In this document: positions 49,981 through 62,560 of the stretch, in pieces
Layout of the letters: each line of letters starts with the position of its first letter
Position numbering within the stretch: the stretch's first letter is position 1
NCBI RefSeq assembly: GCF_040807025.1
Contig: NC_090953.1
Location: forward strand, 23,544,997-23,608,996
Reading direction: 5' to 3'
Origin: Struthio camelus
Taxonomy: Eukaryota; Chordata; Aves; Struthioniformes; Struthionidae
DNA length: 64,000 bases
Notes under the pieces: generated by a model
Told to the model about the DNA's origin: nothing
Databases searched by the model: none
Seen by the model: only the letters and a program-made list of their open reading frames with translations
Translations under genes and position numbers: made by a program

Positions 49981-50412
49981 ATGCTCACAAGCCTATGACA
50001 CACGTGAGACCCGTGTTTGAGTGGTCTGGCTAGGATCGCTGTTGGGCGACACGGAGGACGAGGGACACCGGCGGTTGAGTCCTCATCACGTCTCTGGTGG
50101 TGTTCTTGACTTGTGATGACGAATGAGTTTTGGGATAAATCTTTTGTGTTGTTAGGAGTGGCCCTTTGCTATGATCTTCTTGTAGCGCTAGCAGGGAGAA
50201 GGCTGGCGCCTGAGCTATGCTGCAGCCTTGCTGCCAGGAGTTTCCCATTAGCGAGCTCTCCCTGCTGGGCTGTTAGCAATGTGCAGCAGCCCTTCTGGAG
50301 AAGAAAGCCCTTAGTCCCTCCTTCGTTGCACTCATTGGCTGATCTGGGTTGCATCCGCTCATAAGAAATGCCGCTCTCAGGCTCCTGATCTCTGCTCCCA
50401 GAATAAGTAGAA
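49981..50412 (+). promoter_or_regulatory. SEMA7A: SEMA7A proximal promoter and 5' leader
   Basis: The 430 bp before the SEMA7A start include a modestly CG-rich patch (50030-50100) and an inverted CCAAT (ATTGG, 50334-50338) with no TATA box. A six-codon upstream ORF (ATG 50368 to TGA 50388) ends 24 bases before the main ATG. The transcription start cannot be fixed. Confidence 0.45.
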
Positions 50413-50524
50413 ATGGGCAGAAGGACCCCGGTTGTCCTCTTGGTGGCCCTGTGGGCCAGCCAGCTGGGTCTGTGGGTGGCGGGGCGCTCCAAGGTGAACC
50501 CCAGGATCATCACGGCTCCCCGAG
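50413..50524 (+). CDS. SEMA7A: SEMA7A first coding exon (signal peptide); semaphorin 7A, partial
   Basis: Semaphorin 7A is a GPI-anchored cell-surface semaphorin acting through integrin and plexin C1 receptors in axon growth and immune cells. This exon encodes 37 residues starting MGRRTPVVLLVALWASQLGL. It has an Arg-Arg n-region, a hydrophobic core and a likely cleavage after the Val-Ala-Gly. It then reads RSKVNPRIITAPR. The NPRI motif aligns with GPRI at the start of the mature human protein. The donor CGAG|GTAGGT follows, phase 1. ATG has G at -3 and G at +4. Identification rests on this short match plus gene order, since SEMA7A follows UBL7 on the same strand in human. The sema, PSI and Ig domains must lie beyond the window. 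Confidence 0.68.
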
Positions 50525-51249
50525 GTAGGTCCCGGCGAGCGAGCGGCCGCGGGAAGCAGAGCGCTCTCTTGAGACGTGCCCGCGGCTGACAGCGATTCCC
50601 TGCTGCCGCGCGATGCGTTTTCTCCTCGTTTTGTGTCTTTCGAGTGGGTCCTTTCTTTTTTTTCTTTCTTTCTTTTGTCTCTTTGGGGAGACTTCTGGCT
50701 CTCATTTTAAATGAGCCAAGATGCCTGTGGTCTCAGAAGGGTTTTTAACCTCCTTGATTTTTCTTTTAAATTGAGTTTTTAGATCTCTTGCCTTGACAAG
50801 TCCTTTCCCCCTGTATATTCTGAAAGCGCTTTTCCCCCAGGCCGGGTATATTAAACTGTTGATCCCCCCCCCCTGTCCTGGGACAGGCACAATAACCATT
50901 TCTTCTAGCTCACAGGGAGAAATGAAGAAGTATATTTGCATGACACAGTTAATTTTCTTATTAATCTGATGTGCTTGCCCTCTTAGTTGCAAATGAGTTG
51001 CGCTCTTAAATATTTGCAGATGATCTCTGTATGAAAATACATATGACTGAAAGAGCTTGTGATCAGCCACGGTCTTACTGGAAACAGAACAAAGAGCAGT
51101 TTTCAAGGAGGAAGTGTATACCCTGCGATTGCCGAGAGCTCAGCCCGAGATACGGGTGTTCGAGAGAGAATTCACTAGTTTTATCATGTGTCTTCCAAGC
51201 TCGTGGATTAATACCCTCCAGGGAGGGTTTAACAAAAGACCTTGTCTTG

Positions 51250-51900
51250 TCCCCAGCGGTTATGGTGTTTGTCTAACCCGACGGCTCAGCCGGGCTGTAG
51301 ATCTCGCGCCGCTCTGCAGTACAACAGCCCCTCTGTGTTTTCCATTTGCCGAGAACTTCAGAGGATGGGAATTTTCAGTGGTTTATTCAGCGCCATCTGT
51401 TATTCTTCGGCCAGGAGCTCTTTCAGCCCGGTTGCTCCTGGAAGGGAAGGCCAGAAGCGCGGGGAAGGGCTCGGGGCACGTGGCCGGGAGGTGGTTCCTG
51501 CCTGACGGGCGCCCGAAGGGGAGAGGGCAGCGGCGGGTTGCTCGTAGCCTTGCGTCGTTTGCTTTAGCTTCTGGCAAATTAAGCAGCTCGGCTGCTGCTC
51601 CGACAACGGTACGGAAGCGGGGGGAGAAAACGCACCACGAGACTGAGCAGAGCCGCGGCCGTGGGGCTCCTGCCTTTCTCGGCAGAATTTTTCCCCTGAC
51701 GTGTTTAGGAGAGAGGGAAAAACAAAAAAAAAAAAGTTGACTTGCGTACATCTGGCACGGACGGAAACCTCTGTCCTAGGGTAAAGCGGTGGTGAGGCGG
51801 AAGAGCAGGCTCCTGGGGTTGGGTTTGCATGACACCTGTTTCTGCGAGCGCTCGGCCTCGGCACGGGCGCAGAACGTAGCCGTTTGACCCGTCTGTGTCG
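51250..51900. promoter_or_regulatory. CpG-rich stretch downstream of SEMA7A exon 1
   Basis: CG dinucleotides are frequent here compared with flanking DNA, about 0.75-1.4 kb downstream of the SEMA7A start codon. It may be the 3' part of the promoter CpG island. No exon is evident. Confidence 0.4.
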
Positions 51901-54900
51901 GATGGTGGCTTTCCTGGCATTAAACGCGGTGAGGATCTGCCACCGAGAAATACCAAAGCCAATTAGTGTTAGGACAGTTCCCTGCAAAGGGATCAGCTTA
52001 TGCTTATCTCTGTTTCTTCTGTTTCTCTCTCTTTCTGTTTTTTGGTTTTTTGTTTTTTAGTTTTTTTTTTTTTTAAAGCGTAGCTGGGACACAGGCCCAA
52101 AGGGATTTCAGTTAGGGCATTAGTAGAGGCAAATATGTGCTGTACTCTGTTATGAGTCAGTCATGCTTCCTATTTAACAGATTGCGTTTTGCTCCATGTA
52201 ACCTCTGTCCTTTAGAAAATGGGTCCTCACCGAACGAGGAGGAGGGTGGACTAGGATGGCGCGTGGTGGTGGGAGGAGAGGAAGTACCCCTGGAGAAGGG
52301 CAAAGAAATAGGACAGAGGGAGAAGGGATGCGATGGGTGGCAGAAAGCCCTTCCCTAATGCTCCAGACATAGCAAAAGGCAAGTACAGTATCTTTAATAT
52401 AGATAACTTGCAAGTCGGCATGTTGCTGCTTGCTTGCGTCCATCTTGTGTAGAGGCTGGACCCTCGCCGTGGGGTGATGGTGTTGCAGGGCTTGGTTTCC
52501 AGGTTGAATCCTGGTCCCAGAGGCTGGGAACTGGACAGAAGAGCAGCAGCTGGGCTCCTAGCTGTGGCCACCTGCGTGGCCGCTAATGCCAGAGCAGGCG
52601 GGAGGCTGGCCCTGGGACAGCCCGGCTGCCTGCAAGGTTGCTAGTTCAAATCCAGCCTTGAGGCATCACTCCCCTTGAGGGACCTTTTGTGCTCTGCCCG
52701 CCACGAAGGGCTGGGGGTTGTCCTAGGCCAAGTTCATTGCGTTCCTGCCACGCTGGCGTGCCGAGCGATGGTGCGGCACTGGCTTCAGCCCGGGGTTCTG
52801 CAGGAGCTGGCAGCTCTTCACCTAATTAATTTTCTTATGTGCCACAGCTCATCGCTAGAACGAGGCAGGGCAGCCTCTGCAAAGGCACCTAGAGGCGTTA
52901 CAGCCCTGGAGACGAGCAGAGAAATTCCCTCCTGGCACTGGCCTGAGCCCCGTTTTCCCTGGAAGAGAAGAGCACGTGTGCGTCTGTGTGTCCGGGGTCC
53001 CTCCCCGGGCTGCAGCCCTTGGGGAGAGAGGAGGAAATCGGCACGAGCCAAAGCTGTTGCTGCAGCCACCCTTTGAGCGCGCAGCCACTGCGTCCTCCCC
53101 TCTCCAGCATGCCTCCCGATCTGGGAGGAGAGCCCGCGGCCGGAGGCCTTAACTACTCTGGGGCTTTACCCCGCCGTCCCTAGCTGTCTGGTTTCCTTAG
53201 CAAGAAATAGGTTAGGTGAGACCCTCAGCCGCCAGCAGAAAACGATGTTGCTGGCTTTGTTGGCATCACCCAGAGCTCAGATCTGAAAACAAAGAAGCTA
53301 GCTAGCTTCTCTCAGTGCTTGGAGCTGCCCACGTTTAAGTAACCTCTGGGGACTTTGGACTTGCAGGGTTGGACCAGCGCTGTGGGTGTCTGGGGCAGTG
53401 TTCTGCAGGTCTGCCTGTTTTGGTCTTTGAATGCAGTGCATGTAAATGCAGCTCCGAGACTTTGGACAGGGCTGTTATTCGGCCTTTGTTTTGCCTCCCT
53501 GCTGCTGGAACAACACCGTGTGGGACAGGGTGAGGAAGAGGCTTGCCTTTCCACAACAGCCACCTCATTTCAACATGCGGTTGAGACCACTCACTGCCAA
53601 GGGTGGTTTGAAGGCTCCCTGGAGCTCCCCCGGTGAGCTGTGCCTTGCACAGGTGGTTGGCTCATAGGAATAGCTGGGCAAGCAGTTACTTGAAAGCACG
53701 GCTGACTCTGCAGGGTTTCTTCCTCTTGGAGAAAAGCAACACTCAGCAAAGGGCTGAGGTCAGCTCCTGACCACTGGTCGAACCTAATATGCTTAAGGTC
53801 CTCTTTACTGACAAGGACTTTGCCGTCTTCCCCTTCGCAGCTGGGCTGGTGTACAGATGGCCTGGGGCTCTGTTCTGGTTATTACCCTTCCCAGTGTCTT
53901 CATGAAGGAAGATTGTAGGTGGCAAGTTCCCTATCTGCTGTGATTTTCAGAGTGGGAGCGAGTTCAGCTGTAGCAGCCTGCACCAGCACAAAGGAAAGCC
54001 TATCAATCTCATACACTGTGTTCTCGCTTATCTTTCCTTTTAATTTCCTCTCTCCTCCTGCTTCTTTGCATTTTTCTAACTAAGGGCTGGTCATCTGGGC
54101 TTGGCTTTGAAAAGGTTCGTTCAGATCCCACGCAGAACACTTCCCTGCCACCGCAGATGCTGTGTTTGCTGTTTTGCTCTGGCTTTAGAGGTGGAGACTG
54201 CTGTGACTTGGGGCTGGGCAGAGCTGTCGGGGTGTCAGAGCAGGCAGATAACTGACTCTGTGTACGGAGCAGGAGGGATGGCATCCCAGGCTGGCTGTCT
54301 CCTGACCAGAAAGTCACTGAGCATCAGGAGAACAGAGGGGCGCAGTGAGGATGGCGAGAAACCTGAGGGCTGGCTCAGCCTGTTCTTGCAACCAGGGGTG
54401 AGCTGTCAGCCTGGCCTTTGGTGCAGTGCAGGAGTAATTTTTACCCACTGCCGTGCTTAGTGGTCCTGTCCCTGCTTAGCTGTGTGTGTGTGTAGATCTG
54501 AGACAAACTCCTAGCCCCTCTTGGGTGGCCCGGTGCATTCACACCTTGGGTTAGGATGGAGTCCGACTGTTTTGTTATCTCCTTCCTTCTCATTAAGAGA
54601 CAAAGATGATGGGGGGCTCTGGAGCTGGAGGGGACTGGTTCTGAGTTGATGTGTAGTTCATTGGAAAGGAGGAGGTCCTGCAGGGGAAAAGAAAGCTTTT
54701 CATTTGACCCTTGGCTGCGTTGTTTGGGCAAACTGCCGCTGGCCTGCCCTGGGTCAGCAGCGGGGTTGAAATAGCAGTTCCTGGAAAATTACCACACTGC
54801 CCGCAGCAACTCCTGGCTTTACCATGCCAGCTGCTTCTCCTTGGCCTTGGGAGAAACTGTGCCAGCAAGCGTCTCTGAGTGCCTCTGCCTCATCCGCACA

Positions 54901-56019
54901 AGCACTGTAGGAGCTCTTACAGGAGCTCTCCATGCCCGCTGATGCAATGGTGCTGCATTTAGTGAGCAAAGGAGAGAAGAGCTGACCAGAGTTGAGGCCA
55001 AATTCATACTGATGGGGAGCGGAGGCAAAGGGAGAGGTTGTGGTGCTACTGCCAACTTTCATTTCTGGTGACAGTGGCACCCTTTTCTTGGGAGCTGTGG
55101 TCCCAAGGGCATAAAAACCACCTGTAGGACAGAGTTTCACATGTAGCTCTCAGAGCACCAGCATTTCCAGGAGAAAGCTTTTCGCTTTCCCAGCAATGCT
55201 ATTTTCTGCAGACGGCTCATTTTCACAGGATGGGAGATGCTGGTATCATAAAATGTTGGTTCAAAATATTTTTTGCTCTGCACAGATTGAAAAAGAAAAA
55301 CAAACCAAACAAACCAAGCAAGTGAATCACACCCACCTCCTGTTGCAAGAGCGCGACACAAAAACAACAGACATGGGAGAACTAATAAGAGTTGTGGCTG
55401 CTTCACTGAAGTGCCCAGAGCTGGCAAAGAGAGTCAGAATTCAAAGCGCCGCCTTACTGCCCAGTTCCAGCTCTGTCCCAGCTGTGTGTGGGGCAGCTTC
55501 ACGTTCAGCATTGCAGCTTAATTGCAGAAAATGGGGCTGGGAAGATTTTTCTGTAGGTGAGGTATTCCCTCTCGGTGCCTTACGGCAGGATAAACTAAAT
55601 CTAAGTCTGAATACGGGTTGCTTTTTAAAGACGTTTGTATCCAGAAAAAGGGCTGGAACTGTTGGGCTGGAACTTGAATTGGAAGCAGGAAATTGCTTGT
55701 TTTGCAGTCAGTGCTTTGCTATTGAGCTATGCCCTTGGTGTATAGCTATTCCTGGTTGTCTCAAGAGTAGGACTTGTTCTTCCTGTTCCTGTACCCTTCT
55801 CAGTGCTTTGCCTTTCAGCCCGTAGCTCCACCCAGCGTAGCAGACTGTGTCTGATGCTACAGAGCAATACTATAACAGTGCCACAAGAGGTGGATGCAGA
55901 AGCATCACCTCACCCAGATCGCTAGTAATTACAGAGCAGCTCAAGTTTGGAGCAAGAGCTTTCATATCCCATCGAATAAACCTAATGTTGCCATTAATGA
56001 CAGTTCTGGATCTTTAGTG

Positions 56020-56029
56020 CTATAAATAG
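56020..56029. promoter_or_regulatory. Perfect MEF2 consensus site
   Basis: CTATAAATAG matches CTA, four A/T, TAG. It sits beside TTAATGA in an otherwise unremarkable intron. A single site of this kind has modest predictive value. Confidence 0.3.
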
Positions 56030-59000
56030 CCAATGCGCCTCCAGGTCCCTGTTGAACTGGCCTCAGCTGCCTCCTGCAGCTTTGACTTCACCATCTAAAA
56101 TTACCCACTGAACTGAAGTGTTTTCCTTTATTTGCCATGTTTGTATTGGGAGGGAAAGAGAAGCAGGCGTCACAAGTTCAGGGAGCTCTAGGAGTTTCCT
56201 TGGTGAACGCAGGGATACTTCCAGCCGAAACCTGCCTTTGGACGGATCACAACCACCGTGGCCAAACGTTTGCTTGTATCATGGGCAGTGCTTTGCAAGC
56301 CTTGGAAAGTCTGATCTGAATATTTGGATTCAGATGACTGACTGTAACTCAGTGACTTGGGTTTCCAAGGCTTACTAATGCAGCACTTGAGCCAAAGAGG
56401 GAAGTGAGAAGAATGGACATTGTGTGTTCTCACTGATGGAGGTCAAGTGAACAGAAAGGGGATGCCACAAACATCTACATTGCCTTCTTCAGCACAAAGC
56501 CAGAAGGCTGCACGGCTTCCTGAGCAGGGCTGAGAACCAGCTGACATTCATTGCAGGGCTGGGAAGCCTAGAGCAGCAGGTAGGAAGGCCGCGGAGAGCA
56601 TGACAGCGCCCTTCTGAATCTAGCAAGAAAGTCCCTTCGCTGCGTGCATAATCCTAACTGTTTTCTGTAGGGACCTGCAATGTCATCCTCACTGCAGAGC
56701 CGCAGACCTCTCTTTAACTATCCCTGTAAACTGCTGCAGAGGCTGGGCAGGCTCCACATGGGGCTGCGCAGCCCACACCCTCGCTAACCTCACCTTGGGG
56801 AAGGAGTTTGGGCTGGAAGAAAAGGGCAGGCAGCAGAAAGGGGAATTCTGCGTTGCCGCAGGCTGCGGTGCTGGTAACTGGCAGCCAGATTGAGGAGAGA
56901 TGGCTGCCAATTAAGCGGAAAGGTAAAGTGGCTGTTTTGCTGGTGTGTGTGCAATAGGGGTGCTGAGGGCGATTTTTTATCCTGGAAGGCTTTTTATGAT
57001 AAATCAGTCTCTGGAAACTGATCTTCCTACAGGGAAGAACAGCCGTGCTCTCCAGATCGCAGCTATGCTGCTAAAAGCATCCTTTTGTTGTGCTGCAGTC
57101 GTTCCAGTGACCGTATAATGAAATGCCGTAATCACAGGCCCAAAAGTTCTCCAGCTTCCAGCAGGAAGGCAGCACAGCTCGGCGCCGTTATTACAGAGAA
57201 CGGCTCTGGGGAAGGAACAAAACCTGGCTCTAAATTTAGTTCCCACAATCCGTAGGGTGCAGTCAGCGGCTTGGCTCTAGGGCTAGTAGGGAAAACGTAC
57301 CTGCTAGAGGACGGTCCTTGCTCCGGGCTGCTCCCGAGGGCACCTGCGTCATCAAAGGTCTCTGCTCTGGGCTCGTTTTGCAGTGGCCCAGGCTTCAGTG
57401 CTGCATAATTTCCTTGGGGAGGGGAGGGGGGCGGTGGGTAATGTGTTAGCATGCCCTTCCCACCGCCTGAGCACAGAAGACACTGCAGTACCTGTCACAT
57501 GCTCGCCTTTTGTTTAAATAAGAGAGACCCGTCTTTCATGGCGCGCAAAGCGCTCTGATTCAAGCCTTCAGAGGGCTAAAAGGGGCCTTGTGTTGTTGCC
57601 CTGGTTCATGAAGTCCTGGATGACGGCAGAAGCTTTGAATCGAGGCTTGTTTCTTCCAGCCGCAGGTTAGGGGTCTTTTCCCTTTTATTGCTTGGTTAAT
57701 AAGCATTTGGGACTGCTGCCTGCTCTGGCGCGAGCTGGAAGGCCCCTAGCAAGAGAGAATATTGGTTGAGCAGCTCGTAAAGGTGCTTTTGAACAGACGT
57801 GCCCGTGCCCAGCAGCTGGGTTATCAAACAGAGGTTTCTCTCTTCCTGCCCTAGTTCAGCCCCTTGAGCTGGATACTGCTGCCAAGCTGCCCTGGGACTT
57901 ACCAAAAATAGAGTGGAATTCATTTATTGGCTAGAATATTTGCTGCCTTTAGTGCAGTTCTGAGAAAGCATATTTGTCTAGTTAGACTGTACTTTGTGGG
58001 CTGGAGGCTTTGCGTGTGCAAGCACAGCCCTCCTGGGCATGTTGGATTGCGCGCGGGCTAAGAGCTTTTTGCAGGAACAAAGCACTTGGTGATACATCCC
58101 CGATAACGAGGGCTGAATTGTTTCCTCTGCTCCGGAGCATTTTCCTATTGATGGCAGCAGCTCTCCCAAGGGCAGCAGAAAGCTGCCACAGGAACATCCC
58201 ATGATTGCTGGGTCTTTAGGAGCGGTTGGGGGAGAAGCCAAACAAAACGCAAGCAGCCGCCTATGGTGGTGGCCGGGATTGTAGCTTGGCAGAGGTGTGG
58301 AAAGGTCCCGCTGCAGAGAGGAGGTAGCTGATGTTGGTAGAACAGCATGGCCCTGCTCCTCCCTCTGAGAGCTGCAGTAAGGGTGGGAGCGCAGGGGGGG
58401 TGACTACTGGCTTAGAGGAAGTTGGAAGCAGTTGGGAAGAGATAGCGTGAGGTCTCTTGGCAGATTATTAAATGCTGCCTGTCTCCAAACTGTCTTGGGG
58501 GAGAGACAGAATGAGAAATACCGAACAGATGAAACCTGTCACTCTGACTCGCTACAAAATTAAAATAAAAAAAGAGGAGTGAAATGTGTAAGGCGATCAG
58601 GCCTGGGTTTGAGCGACATAGGCTTCCCCGTTGCATGTCCCCCCTCTGGGCTTTCACACCTATCTTTCTTTTGGGGGCAGCAGCAGTTTCCCACACACGT
58701 GTTGACCCTGCTGCGCAAGTCACCTTGCCTTTTCTTGCATTTACCTTCTCTTGGTTCAAGGCCACGTGGCCTCCCCAGTTGCCCCCCTACCCCCCAGCCT
58801 GCTGCGGGTCCCCTGTGCTGCTTGATGCTGGGCTCCCCTGCTCTCCCTGTGAAGGATGAGGGTCACAAATGGAAAATAAAACTGGCGAGTGTTTTAACAG
58901 TCTGAGCCTGCTGCTGCCATCTTTGCTCCTCTTGAGATTTACTGTGCGAGTAGGCCCGGGAGCAAACCCTAAATCAAAGGCCTTTGAAGAGCCCTTGGCT

Positions 59001-61859
59001 TTAGATTGCAAAGCAGGGATTTGTCTCTGTGTCTTTACACTTGCTCTCCACTTCGGAGGCTCGCTGGCAGGCTGCAGGGGAGGGATGAGACTCCTGAAGG
59101 TGAGCTTGCAGGTTTCCAGTGTGGGATGTGGGCCAGTGCTGCTGGGGAGAGGCAGGTTCCCGGTTTCGAGGAGCGAGCTGACCTTTTGGGGCTCCCTGGT
59201 TAATGTGATTCCTGTCCCACCATGCCGGGGAACTGCTGTGGTGTGGCTGAGGCAGAGCGCTGTGTCCCCTGGCACCAACCCCAGCCCTTGCTCTGAGTCG
59301 TGCTGCTTTCGGGAACCAAATCGCAGTGGTTCGTACAGGGTGGTGGGCCCGGGAAGAGTATGGTCGGGGCTGCTGCTAGCTGCCAGGCTGGTAAGAAAGC
59401 ACTTTGCCTTCACTGGGAAACCATTTGTCTGCTCTCTCCTTTCTAGGCACACACATGCTCTTGGGATGCGGGGAATGTGTCTGTGGGAGTGTCCGGCTAA
59501 AACAAAGGCATTGTGCGCCGACTTCAGTGTCCTCGCTACCCTACCTGGCTAGCCAGCGCCCTTCCCCGTCCCGGTGGGGAATGTGTCAGAGGGTTACGAC
59601 ATCCATAGGAAATGACTGATGCCTACAACACGGCTTATTTTCTCTGATGCCTTTCCAGGTCCTTACCCTTTCCAGGGCATCTGGTTGCAGCTGGTGACTG
59701 CTTTTAGATTCCAGCAGTCAGTGCTAGAAATGAGTGTGGTGGTGTCTGGTCAAGTTTTCCCTGGTTATTCTGTGCGCTCAGAAGAGGAAGAGGAGAGATA
59801 CGGGCAGCGTGGCCACAACCTGCTGACTGCTGTGGAAGGCTCTTGTGCTAGCCAGCCAGCCAGCAGCCACCCTGCGTGGGACGTGGGTGGAGGTGTCTCA
59901 GTGGCAGGGAGTTGCATGTTCCCTGGGAGGTCGTGGAGTGCTTTAGGGAGCGGGAAGCATGTGTCTGTATTTCATGCTACTTCAGCAAGAGACATTTTTA
60001 GCGCTCTTTCTGGCTGCTTGATTTCCGCTGTCACTACCTAGCGGCTCTGGAGTCTTTCAGCTTGCTGCAGTCTAACACCAGAGAGGAGCTCTGGGGATGA
60101 GGCAGAGAGTCCCTCCAAGCATCCTGAAAACACGAGCAGCTGGGGAGAGGAGAGACCTGGAGGGAAAGGCAGACAGAGCAAACCCTTCTGAGATACACCA
60201 GCCAACAGGCTGATCAGCCCCAGCTCTCGGCCAGGCAAACGTCAGCTCCTCGTCTACCACCACCCGCCCTACCTCTTGCCAAGCTGAACAGATAGGGGAC
60301 AGGGAGGGAGCGAAAGGGGGCCAGGGGGATATTTGGCTCTGGAAGGACTCTGGAGCGAGGCGAGTTCTTAGGAGCTTGGAATGGAAGTCTGTAGGGGTCT
60401 GGGCTTTATTAATTATGTTCTTTCCATCTTGCTTTCTTTGAGAAATGACTGATGTTGGAGCCTTGGATGAATCAAGAGGGTGCAGGGCTGTCTTGCACAT
60501 TGAACAGTGTCCTTGGAGCCGTGCGGTGGAGGGGAGCACTGGAACCAATGCACTGCGACCGAGATTTGCTTTTGTCTTCATACCTATGTATGCATATGGG
60601 GCCCTGCATCCTCTGAGTGGGGAATGGGGGTAAAAAAAAGAGATGTGGAGCCTCTGTCTGTCTCCCCATCTCACTGTAGGAGAGCACGTTGCTTCTCTGG
60701 GCTAGTTTCCCTTGTTGGGTAAAATAGGATAGCTATATGGTTAGAGTGTATGCTGAAGCTCTCATAAACGTGACTTGCAGTCCATGTTCTGCTGTGAAGT
60801 TCCCAGTGCGGTGATCCTTCAGCCTTTCCGTGCCTCTGCTTCCCCCGCCTGGAGAGATGGCAATAAGGGTGCAGTGCAGCCCTCACCTGCCTTGGAGGGG
60901 TGCAGCTAAATGTCTCAGCAGCTTGCTGGCCGTGTAAGCTGAGGAGAGCAGAGAATGATGGACCAGATTTTTCAGTGAGCAGTGGGAGGGAAGTGGTTTC
61001 CCACAGTCGTTTGCCTTCTCCCTCTTTCTCAGAAACCCTTGAGGCAAAGGGGTGATTTTCAGCGAGTCACGTTGGCTGGTGGCGTGGAGACCTCACAGCT
61101 CTCCAATTATTCCATGGCAGGTCAGAGCAAAACCACCCTAGAGCGTCCCTTCTGGTTCACCTCATCTAGAGACAAAGTATTTCCCTAAAAACCCTTGTCA
61201 CCAGAGGAACAGCCAAATCCCAGAAGCCTAACAGGCTGATCTCAGGCGTTAACCCCCTGGGAACAGGATGGCTTATGGGTGAGGAGGGAACGTGTGCAAG
61301 GCCCGGGGAGTGCGAGGTGGCACCTCCCCGGCCTGACTGACCATCGCACCAGAAGCTCTGGTTTCCTGGTGCCGCGTTGCAGCTCCCTCTGGGCAATCTC
61401 ACGGTGGGGGAAAGGAGAACCTAATCACTTGGTGATCACAGCAGGCACCCACAGCCATCCTTCCTCTTGCAGAAACCTCTCAACCTGGGAATTTATCAAT
61501 CATCTAAAACTGCAGTTTAGCTTCTGGCCAGCCTTGGTCGTGGCGATGGGAAGAAAGCGCGCGGCTCTTTGGTGGAAGCAGTGCGGTTCAGCCTGGCCCT
61601 TCCGCCAGGGACAAACGGGGTCGGTGGCAGCCCTGTGCCGCTCTGCCCATCTGGCGTGGGCGCTGTGATGCCCCGCGGTGGTGGGAGCTGCCAGGGAGCC
61701 GTCTGCCTGCCGGGCGCCAGGGGCAGGTGTGTGGCAGTGCGCCTGGAGAAATCCCCGGTTCAGCCTCCCTGTCTCGGATGGGGGAAGTGTGAAACGGGTG
61801 ACGCCGCAGGGCCATGTCAGAGCTGGGACCGGGGCTTAGGAGAATTGACAAGCTAGGTG

Positions 61860-62560
61860 ACTAAGGCCGCAGCCTTGACTTCCTAATTATAGACCGTACC
61901 CTAAAGGAGGGCAGTCTAGCCGCCTGGGCTAGGTTGTTTGTCATGCATCCTACGTGCGCTGGGAAAGCAGGGGCGGAAGAGAGAAGGACGTCATCGAGTG
62001 GAGACGTCTCCGAGACCTTCCCAAAAGCGAGGTGACGAGCAGGGGTCTGGAGCGCGTGAGCTGCGTTCGTGGGGTTAGTCAGCATCCGCTCCCGGCCTCG
62101 GCCCCTTGCCAGGAGGCGTGGGCTCGCCGCAAAGGTGAAGCGGCCGAGACCTGGGTGATCCCACCACGTGGCCGGATCGTGAGACAGCATCATAAAAGCA
62201 GCTTTTCCTTGTGCTATCAGAGCCGATCCCCGTCGGATTGCAGCAGAGACGGTGACGTGCCACAGTAGGGGTTGTAATCTGTTCTGTCTATGCTGGAAGG
62301 AAGGAAGGAAGGAAGGAATAAAGCCTGGATGTAGAGGAAATGATAAACTCTGTTTGGAGAGGGAGGGAGCCAGGAAAGCGAACGAGCGGTGCACGTTTTC
62401 CGTGCCGTGATTCAGGCAGGAACATGCTCACTGTTTGACCCGCAGGCGGCAGAACAGGTGGCAGTGCCATCAGCGTCATCCCGGGGGGTTGGATGCGTGA
62501 CGGTGACGATTGACAGCGTTGTAACGTGTTACAGCGAGAAAAGTTCCTAGGGCCGCTGGG
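61860..62560. promoter_or_regulatory. CpG-rich patch in SEMA7A intron 1 with CRE-, AP-1- and E-box-like motifs
   Basis: CG dinucleotides cluster here, about 11.5 kb inside the intron. Motifs include GACGTCAT near 61988, GAGGTGACGAGC near 62029, CCACGTGG near 62164 and repeated GTGACG near 62500. This is consistent with an enhancer or alternative promoter, but no splice donor can be assigned confidently. Confidence 0.35.
62295..62318. repeat. (GGAA)6 microsatellite
   Basis: Six tandem GGAA units. Such arrays can bind ETS factors. It lies within the CpG-rich intronic patch. Confidence 0.9.

Noticed and set aside
51114-51740. 208-codon frame downstream of SEMA7A exon 1
   Set aside because: It lies in CpG-rich intronic DNA where stops are rare. 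It does not resemble the sema domain expected in the next exon.
52621-52665. tRNA-like B box (AGTTCAAATCC) suggesting a tRNA or SINE
   Set aside because: No A box or cloverleaf can be built around it, and the flanks do not follow a SINE family I recognise.
58585-58640. GGGTTTGAGCGAC stretch as a possible tRNA-derived SINE
   Set aside because: Only the B-box-like words match, with no supporting body or tail.
58869-59552. 227-codon plus frame and an overlapping 221-codon minus frame
   Set aside because: Both strands being open together points to composition. No family resemblance.
61861-62394. 177-codon minus-strand frame
   Set aside because: It is in a CpG-rich patch and starts near the (GGAA)n microsatellite, which it translates as a simple Phe/Leu/Pro/Ser repeat. 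No domain.
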